Shown: positions 58,398-64,000 of the stretch, one piece after another
Layout of the letters: the number at the start of each line of letters is the position of its first letter
Position numbering within the stretch: the stretch's first letter is position 1
Assembly: GCA_005877205.1 (NCBI GenBank)
Contig: VBPL01000004.1
Span: 1-64,000, forward strand
Direction: 5' to 3'
DNA length: 64,000 nt
Origin: Nitrososphaerota archaeon
Lineage (GTDB): Archaea > Thermoproteota > Nitrososphaeria > Nitrososphaerales > Nitrosopumilaceae
The notes under the pieces: generated by a model
Told to the model about the DNA's origin: nothing
Databases searched by the model: none
What the model saw: only the letters and a program-made list of their open reading frames with translations
Translations under genes and position numbers: made by a program

Positions 58398-58709
58398 ATG
58401 GATTTTCATCCGTCACAGTTACCGATCTTACAGACTTTTCAATTAGAGGATGAACATAAAGCACCAGATATTGCTCAACAAATGGTAAAGTTAGGTTTTG
58501 CCACGCAAAAGGGAGCTTTTCGGATAATTATGACAAAAGAAAAGGATACGGCCAAGAAGATCGGTTTTACGGTCCTCAATGAGATAAATATTGGATTAAG
58601 AAAGACAAAACAAGAACGAGACATAAGATATTGGATTTATAGTCACGATTTGGATCATTATGCTATTGTTTTGATCAGTGCAAAGGTCTTGCACGAACTA
58701 GGTTTTTGA
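58398..58709 (+). CDS. Hypothetical protein, 103 residues
   Basis: Soluble alpha/beta protein without Cys: 'AQQMVKLGFATQKGAFRIIM', then 'YWIYSHDLDHYAIVLISAKV' near the end. Start ATG at 58398. Not recognised. A short 'HDLDHY' looks metal-binding but has no family support. The 3' end overlaps the PAP2 gene by 12 bases. Confidence 0.6.
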   Translation: MDFHPSQLPILQTFQLEDEHKAPDIAQQMVKLGFATQKGAFRIIMTKEKDTAKKIGFTVLNEINIGLRKTKQERDIRYWIYSHDLDHYAIVLISAKVLHELGF

Positions 58710-59387
58710 TTTATCAAAGATAACTTCGATCTTCAATTTCTTTGAAACAGTATTGGCAACTAGCACCCCAAAAATCACTCCTGCTATTATAGTCAATGGA
58801 TATTCCTGTAACAGATACAACCTGCTTATTGAGACCAGGATTGGATATAACCAAACCAGGTAGCAGCCGTGTGGGAATTTTCTTGATAAAGCGTATCCGG
58901 CTATAAATGCAAAGATAGTCGTCCTAACTGTATGTCCTGCTGGAAATGTACCGTCGATCTTGCAGGGGATTCCTATATCTGCTCCAGATGTAATTGACAA
59001 ATGCCCTCCTAAAAATTGTAGATCAGGTCTTTCATAGCCGGTATAACATCTCATATATGCTGAAGCCATACTTCCAACCAAGAGCGAGAGCAGCAAAATC
59101 AGACCTAGGCGCCGAGTTTTTCTTTTTATGAATAATATGATGCCAATGAATATGGGATAGAGCACCCATCCAAGCTCGGAGAAGATCTGCATGCTAAGAT
59201 CGATTGGAGCATTTCCCGATATGGTCTGCATGTAATTTTCAAAGTTGTGATCTGGTGTGATGACGATTTTTGTGACCGCAATATAGACTGTAATCAAAAA
59301 GGATAACAGAAGCAGAAAAAATGTTCTACTTCTTATATCGAAAAGCCAATCCCGCACAAACAGGTCCTCCTTTTTCTTGGCATGCAT
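58698..59387 (-). CDS. PAP2-superfamily membrane protein, degenerate active site
   Basis: 229 residues with about six membrane helices. Two of the three phosphatase motifs remain: 'RCYTGYERPD' (motif 1, first Lys is Arg) and 'FPAGHT' (motif 2, His kept). Motif 3 reads 'SRLYLLQEYPLTIIAG' where active enzymes have SRxxxxxHxxxD: the catalytic His is Glu and the Asp is Thr. It is therefore probably not a normal phosphatase; may bind lipids or be inactive. ATG at 59385-59387. Confidence 0.8.
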   Translation of the reverse strand: MHAKKKEDLFVRDWLFDIRSRTFFLLLLSFLITVYIAVTKIVITPDHNFENYMQTISGNAPIDLSMQIFSELGWVLYPIFIGIILFIKRKTRRLGLILLLSLLVGSMASAYMRCYTGYERPDLQFLGGHLSITSGADIGIPCKIDGTFPAGHTVRTTIFAFIAGYALSRKFPHGCYLVWLYPILVSISRLYLLQEYPLTIIAGVIFGVLVANTVSKKLKIEVIFDKSKT

Positions 59388-59495
59388 ACATTAATCGTGG
59401 CCCAATCATGTTAAAAAGGACATTACTCTTCTTGTATAGTTAAGTGATGGTTACACGACTAAAGGATTTTAACCACACCCAAAGATAGGATCGCC

Positions 59496-60704
59496 GTGAG
59501 AATTCTTACGCTGGACGATTTTGATACTAAAGGTAAGACTATTTTTCTTCGTGTTGATATGAATTGCCCCATAGACCCTGTAACTATGAAGATAATCGAA
59601 ACTAGCAGAATTAGAGAATCAACGGAATCTCTCAAAGACCTAGAAGACGGAAAAGTGATCATTGCGTCACACCAAGGCAGAGTAGGAAATAAGGATTACA
59701 CTGGAATGGAAGATCATGCAAGAGTTCTTGAGCAAATTCTAGGACGTAAAATAAAATACGTTGAAGATGTCATCGGCACAGAAGCGCAAAGAGAAATAAA
59801 AAACATGAAAGATGGCGATATAATTTTACTAGATAATCTGAGATTATGCGCTGAGGAAAATTACGAGTTTTCTCCTTCTGATGCTTCAAAGACAATCATG
59901 GTGAATCGACTATCGAAATTATTTGATCTGTGTGTACTGGATTCATTTCCAAGTTCACATCGTTCTCATCCCTCGATAATAGGATTTGCGCACGTACTTC
60001 CCTCTTGTGCCGGTAGACTAGTAGAACGAGAAGTCAAAAAGCTAGATGAAATCCTGACAGTTACCAAGGGACCACATGTTGTGGTGTTGGGAGGCTCAAA
60101 GGTTGATGATAGACTAGAAGCTATAAAGGAATTAATTCAAAATGGAAGGGCGGATCAGGTTCTCCTTACTGGTGTTATAGCCAATGTCTTTTTAAGGGCT
60201 CAGGGAAGAATCAAGTTCCCGCTAGGAATCAAGAGGGAGGAAGAAGTTGTTACCAAGGCTCATTCATTGATTGGAGAATATCCGGACGTATTTTCGATGC
60301 CAGTTGATATTGCGGTAGACAGAAACGGAAAAAGGGTGGAGATTGATGTACGTGAACTTGACAAAGGCGAACAAATACTAGACCTTGGACCCAAATCTGT
60401 GGAGTATTATTTGAAATCAATTCAAAGTGCAGGCACTGTTTTTATGAGCGGACCACCTGGATTCTTCGAAAATGAGAATTTCAAGTATGGAACAGAAGCA
60501 CTCCTTAATGGAGTTGCTAATTCATTTGCAACAACTATTGTAAGTGGTGGCCATCTTACTGCTGCCCTTAAGAGGTATGGATTGGCAGACAAAATAAATC
60601 ACATAAGCACTGCAGGTGGAGCCTTGGTATTGTATTTGACAGGCGCCAAGCTACCAATGATTCAAGTTTTGGAAGAAGCCGCAGTAAGATACAGGTCTAA
60701 ATAA
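59496..60704 (+). CDS. pgk: Phosphoglycerate kinase
   Basis: ATP-linked interconversion of 1,3-bisphosphoglycerate and 3-phosphoglycerate; gluconeogenic in autotrophic archaea. 402 residues: 'TIFLRVDMNCPIDP', 'VIIASHQGRVGNKD', 'VLDSFPSSHRSHPSIIGF', 'VVVLGGSKVDDRLEAI', 'FMSGPPGFFENENF' and 'VSGGHLTAALKRYG'. GTG start at 59496, about 25 bases after ATTTTAACC. The 3' end overlaps the next gene by eight bases. Confidence 0.95.
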   Translation: MRILTLDDFDTKGKTIFLRVDMNCPIDPVTMKIIETSRIRESTESLKDLEDGKVIIASHQGRVGNKDYTGMEDHARVLEQILGRKIKYVEDVIGTEAQREIKNMKDGDIILLDNLRLCAEENYEFSPSDASKTIMVNRLSKLFDLCVLDSFPSSHRSHPSIIGFAHVLPSCAGRLVEREVKKLDEILTVTKGPHVVVLGGSKVDDRLEAIKELIQNGRADQVLLTGVIANVFLRAQGRIKFPLGIKREEEVVTKAHSLIGEYPDVFSMPVDIAVDRNGKRVEIDVRELDKGEQILDLGPKSVEYYLKSIQSAGTVFMSGPPGFFENENFKYGTEALLNGVANSFATTIVSGGHLTAALKRYGLADKINHISTAGGALVLYLTGAKLPMIQVLEEAAVRYRSK

Positions 60705-61029
60705 CTGCTTTACACTGAAGGCAGACTCGAGATTCAAGCTTCCCCAAGTAAATCTCCTGACCGCATGTTTTACACTTGAATTTCTCTACTTCTTCGAATA
60801 ATTTGTACCACTGAGTTGTAAAGTTTTGGGCAATTGGCCTGATAAGTCCTTCATCATGTAGTTGCTTAAAATGTGGTTCCATGTCGTCAATCGTAACAGA
60901 GTTGCCGATCCCATTATTCTTCAAGATCTCAAATATCTCGTCATTTGTGAATCTTTGATTAGTATCATTGAATTTTTCAAAAATGATCCTCCTGATCTGA
61001 ATAGGAATTGATGTTTGTTGGGCTGCCAA
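60697..61029 (-). CDS. Winged-helix plus zinc-ribbon hypothetical protein
   Basis: 110 residues. The N-terminal 70 resemble a winged helix ('IRRIIFEKFNDTNQRFTNDE', 'DDMEPHFKQLHDEGLIRPI'), and the C-terminus is a zinc ribbon, 'FKCKTCGQEIYLG' and 'VCLQCKAVI'. Could regulate the Fe-S genes: it is directly downstream of iscU, one base away, on the same strand. No named family recognised. Confidence 0.7.
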   Translation of the reverse strand: MAAQQTSIPIQIRRIIFEKFNDTNQRFTNDEIFEILKNNGIGNSVTIDDMEPHFKQLHDEGLIRPIAQNFTTQWYKLFEEVEKFKCKTCGQEIYLGKLESRVCLQCKAVI

Positions 61030-61030
61030 G

Positions 61031-61471
61031 CTAGTACAGACCTGATGCTTCTTCTTTTATCCTATCTGCTGATGCCGTATCCTTCAACTTTTCTGATAGG
61101 TACGAATAAAGCCCATATTTTAGTACTTTCAGTGATAAAAGTGCGCACTTTATTCTAGCAGGTCCAAGCTCGTGAAGACCTAGATTATCTAATATGTCTT
61201 CTTTTGTGAGTTTCTTTACATATTCAAAGTCTTTGCCTATGATAAGCTCGGTAAGCATTGACGCGCTAGCCTGACTTATTGCACAGCCCTTTCCAGTGAA
61301 CTTTACGTCGGCAACCTTGTTGTCTTTTATGTTAAGATGCATTTCTAGTTCATCTCCACAAAGGGGGTTGCTGTCCTTCTGTGCAATATCTGGATTCTGT
61401 ATCTTGCCATAGTTTCTTGGATTTCTATAATAATCTAGTATTATCTCTCGATAAATATCCGCACTACTCAA
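61031..61471 (-). CDS. iscU: Fe-S scaffold protein IscU/SufU
   Basis: Receives sulfur from SufS or transfers it to SufBCD. 146 residues with the three active-site cysteines: 'NPLCGDELEM', 'FTGKGCAISQASASML' and 'ARIKCALLSLKVL'. Between the second and third Cys is a SufU-like insertion ('GKDFEYVKKLTKEDILDN'), so SufU is the better name. Overlaps sufS by four bases. Confidence 0.93.
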   Translation of the reverse strand: MSSADIYREIILDYYRNPRNYGKIQNPDIAQKDSNPLCGDELEMHLNIKDNKVADVKFTGKGCAISQASASMLTELIIGKDFEYVKKLTKEDILDNLGLHELGPARIKCALLSLKVLKYGLYSYLSEKLKDTASADRIKEEASGLY

Positions 61472-62712
61472 ATTCTAAACAGCTCCTTTGCTCTGTAAAG
61501 TGACCTGATAAAAACATCCACTTCCTCCTTTGTATTATAGATATAAAAGCTTGCACGGGATGTTGCAGCTACATCTAGCCTTTCCATCAATACTTGAGCG
61601 CAGTGATGCCCTGAACGAATAGCAATTCCATCTTCATCAATTATTGTAGCTAGATCGTGCGGATGTATATCACCAAGGTTGAAAGAGATCACGCCGCCAC
61701 GTTTTGCGATTTCATTTGTACCGTATAACTTCATTCCTTTAATTTGAGAGAGCTTGTCAAGAGCGTATTTTGTTAATTCCATTTCATGTTCTCGCACCTT
61801 ATCCATACCAATCCTCTCAAGATAATCTATCGCTGTAGAAAATCCTATTACATCTGCAATGTTTGGGGTACCTGCCTCAAACTTGTATGGAAGGTCATTC
61901 CATGTGGTTTCGTATTTGTGAACTTCACGTATCATATCTCCTCCTCCATTAAATGGAGACATGCTTTCAAGCAGCTCTTTTTTGGCCCACAAAACCCCGA
62001 CACCAGTTGGACCCAACATTTTATGTGCAGAGAATGCAAAAAAGTCACAGTCAAGTTTCTGAAGGTCCACCTCCATATGAGGAACAGATTGAGCTGCGTC
62101 GACTAGTACTCTAACGTCTTTCTTACGGCATTTTCTTATGATCTCATCTGACTTTGTTATGGTTCCCAAAACATTTGACATGTGGCTAAATGTTACAATC
62201 TTTACTCTTCCTGAATCAAGATAGCCATCAAGTTGATCTAGGATAAGTTCCCCGTTATCGTCTACACCGATGTATTCTAGCTTGGCTCCTGTTTCCTTTG
62301 CCAATAGTTGCCATGGGACAATGTTGCTGTGGTGTTCGTATTCAGTTGTCACTATAATGTCATCTCTGTGAACGTTTTGTCGACCCCAGGAATATGTAAC
62401 TAGATTAATGGCTTCCGTAGTACCTCGTACAAAAACTATTTCTTCACGATTTTTTACGTTGATGAATTTGGCTACTTTATCTCTTGTGTTTTCATATGCT
62501 GCAGTTGCCTCCTCGGCAAGTTCGTGAACTGCCCTATGAATATTTGAATTGTAATTTAGATAATAGTTACTTATAGCCTCAATTACCTGAATTGGTTTTT
62601 GAGTAGTGGCAGCGTTATCAAAATAAATTAATGGTTTATCCTTGTGTACTTTACGTTTTAGAATTGGAAAATCTTTCCTGATACTTTCAATATTTATCAC
62701 GCTGGTTTGCAA
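61468..62712 (-). CDS. sufS: Cysteine desulfurase SufS
   Basis: PLP enzyme that takes sulfur from cysteine. 414 residues: 'PLIYFDNAATTQKPIQVIEA', 'FVRGTTEAINLVTYSWG', 'TTEYEHHSNIVPWQLL', 'VDAAQSVPHMEVD', PLP lysine in 'FAFSAHKMLGPTGVGVLW', persulfide Cys in 'AIRSGHHCAQVLMERL'. Class II (SufS) by these motifs. One base after the Rieske gene, in the suf unit. Confidence 0.95.
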   Translation of the reverse strand: MQTSVINIESIRKDFPILKRKVHKDKPLIYFDNAATTQKPIQVIEAISNYYLNYNSNIHRAVHELAEEATAAYENTRDKVAKFINVKNREEIVFVRGTTEAINLVTYSWGRQNVHRDDIIVTTEYEHHSNIVPWQLLAKETGAKLEYIGVDDNGELILDQLDGYLDSGRVKIVTFSHMSNVLGTITKSDEIIRKCRKKDVRVLVDAAQSVPHMEVDLQKLDCDFFAFSAHKMLGPTGVGVLWAKKELLESMSPFNGGGDMIREVHKYETTWNDLPYKFEAGTPNIADVIGFSTAIDYLERIGMDKVREHEMELTKYALDKLSQIKGMKLYGTNEIAKRGGVISFNLGDIHPHDLATIIDEDGIAIRSGHHCAQVLMERLDVAATSRASFYIYNTKEEVDVFIRSLYRAKELFRI

Positions 62713-62713
62713 A

Positions 62714-63034
62714 CTAGTCTACCTCAACATAGATTTCATTTTGTTCTATTTTAACATTGTAGGTTTTTAGCGGTAATTCAGCTGGAAGATTTTGTGGCAT
62801 ACCTGTTTGAAGGTTAAAAGTTGAGAGATGCAAAGGACAGGTTACTCCTTCTTCACTTAAGATTCCAGTTGAGAGATCAGCTTCTGCATGAGTACAAATT
62901 CTATCAGTAGAGTAAATCTTTCCATTGAGATTCGCCAACAGAATCTTCTTATCTTTGTAATCAAAATCCAGCATTTCGCCTTTTTTTAGCTGGCTCACAC
63001 TGCAAACCTTTGCCCACTCTGACACTGCTCTCAC
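62714..63034 (-). CDS. Rieske-type [2Fe-2S] ferredoxin
   Basis: 106 residues. The Rieske motifs C-x-H and C-x2-H are 'ICTHAEADLSTG' and 'CPLHLSTFNLQTG'. Soluble, no membrane anchor. It lies between sufD and sufS, overlapping sufD by four bases, so it may supply electrons to cluster assembly. From memory, Suf-linked Rieske proteins occur in many archaea and bacteria. Confidence 0.92.
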   Translation of the reverse strand: MRAVSEWAKVCSVSQLKKGEMLDFDYKDKKILLANLNGKIYSTDRICTHAEADLSTGILSEEGVTCPLHLSTFNLQTGMPQNLPAELPLKTYNVKIEQNEIYVEVD

Positions 63035-64000
63035 CTGTATTTGTAGTGGCTTTCGAAGATATCGGTCTCACGATATCTTGTTTCTTCCACCTCAAGTATG
63101 GCTTTGAGTTGTTCATCTGTTTTAATCTTAAGGTCTCTGTCAAGCCACTTGGATTCAATGAGGTAGTTTATCCAAGCACGAATCTGATATGACATTTTTC
63201 TTGAAAGAGGTTCAAGAAAGCCTTCCACAATAATTTTTTGAGCTTCTGATTTGCTCAAACATCTTGATGCTAAATAGAATAGTTGTTCCTCATCCATCTG
63301 GGCAACCGATGCAGAGTGGGTTGCTTTGACATCGTTTGTGAATATTTCAAGACCAGGTATCGAGTCAGATTTTGCTCCTTTGTCTAGCAAGATAGAGTGA
63401 CCAGCAAGATATGATTCTGCATGATGGGCTTCCTTTTCTATTCGTATCATACCCTTGAAGAGTGATTTTGAAGTATCTTTGAGAACAGATTTTTCCAGTA
63501 CTCTGCCGATAGTTGATGGCGCATTATGGATTAAATTTGATGCAAGATCAAATGATTGGTTCTTGTTTCCAAAAACTACCTCGGTGTCGTGTGCATTAGC
63601 TCCAACACCGTTAAGGAAATTATCTACCTTATACCTTGAAAGATACGAACCAAACAATCCAAGGTACCAATTCATTCTACCATCGCGATCAATTCTTGCG
63701 GCTCTGGAGGAAAAGTTCACAGCCGTCTGGTCCATGGCCTGGAGTGTTACAAGGTCAAGTTGGCTGTTTTGACTAACCGTAGCATCTAAAACTTCAAGAT
63801 ACGCCTGTTGTTTGGAGGCGTTTGGTGCATAGATTTCTTGAACAATTGATGCCTTGCTGTTCTCGTCTTCTATCACAATATTACGAGATATGGTCGAGGT
63901 CTGGTCAAGTGCCAGTGAGAATATAATGTGAATGAGTTTTTCCAAAACCAGGTTTTTTGGAATGTAAACGAAGATTCCGGAATTAAAGAAGGCGTTATTT
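63031..64000 (-). CDS. sufD: SufD (Fe-S scaffold subunit), truncated by window edge
   Basis: C-terminal 320 or so residues. Conserved blocks: 'GKGAKSD'-like 'LLDKGAKSDSIPGLEIFTND', 'VKATHSASVAQMDEEQLFYL', 'CLSKSEAQKIIVEGFLEP'. Toward the window edge the frame stays open and reads 'AFFNSGIFVYIPKNLVLEKL', as expected for SufB/SufD, so the start is beyond base 64000. SufB is presumably next. The His in 'KATHSAS' is the cluster-binding candidate. Confidence 0.92.
   Translation of the reverse strand, partial: NNAFFNSGIFVYIPKNLVLEKLIHIIFSLALDQTSTISRNIVIEDENSKASIVQEIYAPNASKQQAYLEVLDATVSQNSQLDLVTLQAMDQTAVNFSSRAARIDRDGRMNWYLGLFGSYLSRYKVDNFLNGVGANAHDTEVVFGNKNQSFDLASNLIHNAPSTIGRVLEKSVLKDTSKSLFKGMIRIEKEAHHAESYLAGHSILLDKGAKSDSIPGLEIFTNDVKATHSASVAQMDEEQLFYLASRCLSKSEAQKIIVEGFLEPLSRKMSYQIRAWINYLIESKWLDRDLKIKTDEQLKAILEVEETRYRETDIFESHYKYR

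Noticed and set aside
1-64000. CRISPR array, rRNA, insertion sequence or replication origin
   Set aside because: No regularly spaced repeats, rRNA sequence, transposase or origin-type repeat cluster was seen.

Overview
The window is chromosomal DNA of an ammonia-oxidising-type archaeon (Nitrososphaerota, formerly Thaumarchaeota; probably the Nitrosopumilales/Nitrosotalea/Nitrosotenuis side). The evidence is the gene set: TFB, Alba, SRP19/SRP54, archaeal S8e/S24e/S27ae, Gar1, Pus10, aIF5A, Dph6, archaeal shikimate enzymes (ADTH synthase, 3-dehydroquinate synthase II, GHMP-type shikimate kinase), ScpA/ScpB, siroheme decarboxylase, and tRNA introns at position 37/38 with bulge-helix-bulge (BHB) sites. 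By eye the DNA is moderately AT-rich. Genes are packed tightly, many start with GTG or TTG, and many start 25-35 bases after a TATA box, as leaderless archaeal mRNAs do.

Layout. 1-1200: the 3' part of a tyrosine recombinase gene ends next to the 3' end of a tRNA-Arg gene, which looks like the border of an integrated element. 1.2-6.7 kb: aquaporin, peroxiredoxin, a repeat-containing proline-rich protein, small zinc proteins, UbiD and MqnC. 6.9-20.8 kb: a nearly complete chorismate/tyrosine pathway (ADTH synthase, DHQ synthase II, aroD, aroE, shikimate kinase, aroA, aroC, a chorismate mutase-aminotransferase fusion, tyrA), interrupted by DUF72, a methyltransferase, Alba, and EVE/GNAT genes. 20.8-29.9 kb: Nudix, thiC, thiDN, sugar nucleotidyltransferase, GNA1-like acetyltransferase, GalT-like protein, FKBP, ApgM. 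29.9-43.5 kb: information-processing block (S24e, S27ae, Pus10, J-domain ferredoxin, SRP54, Dph6, aIF5A, tRNA-Tyr, Lrp, response regulator, ScpAB, S8e, SRP19, Gar1, TFB) followed by SufC. 43.5-48 kb: tRNA-Leu, a secreted protein, a class III aminotransferase and an acyl-CoA dehydrogenase. 48-55.3 kb: tetrapyrrole genes (hemB, hemA, precorrin-2 dehydrogenase, fused siroheme decarboxylase AhbAB, and a HemQ/chlorite-dismutase-like protein). 55.6-64 kb: OB-fold protein, PAC2, an H1-like coiled-coil protein, a divergent PAP2 protein, PGK, and an Fe-S assembly cluster (IscU, SufS, Rieske ferredoxin, SufD) that runs off the right edge.

Functional threads. The aromatic genes provide an archaeal route from ADTH to tyrosine precursors. 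Precorrin-2 dehydrogenase, AhbAB and a HemQ-like protein suggest heme made through siroheme, perhaps with a HemQ-type last step. SufC is separated by about 20 kb from the SufD/SufS/IscU cluster.

The most interesting observations are: an apparent CTG start for hemA inside a 4-base overlap; two tiny C2H2 zinc-finger genes and several other genes under 60 codons; a one-base frame break at an A5 run at the end of scpB; the fused AhbAB next to a HemQ-like gene; a PAP2 protein lacking its catalytic motif; the J-domain-ferredoxin fusion; an in-gene duplication sharing 39 identical bases; and at least 13 convergent gene pairs overlapping at their stop codons. No CRISPR array, rRNA or insertion sequence was seen.
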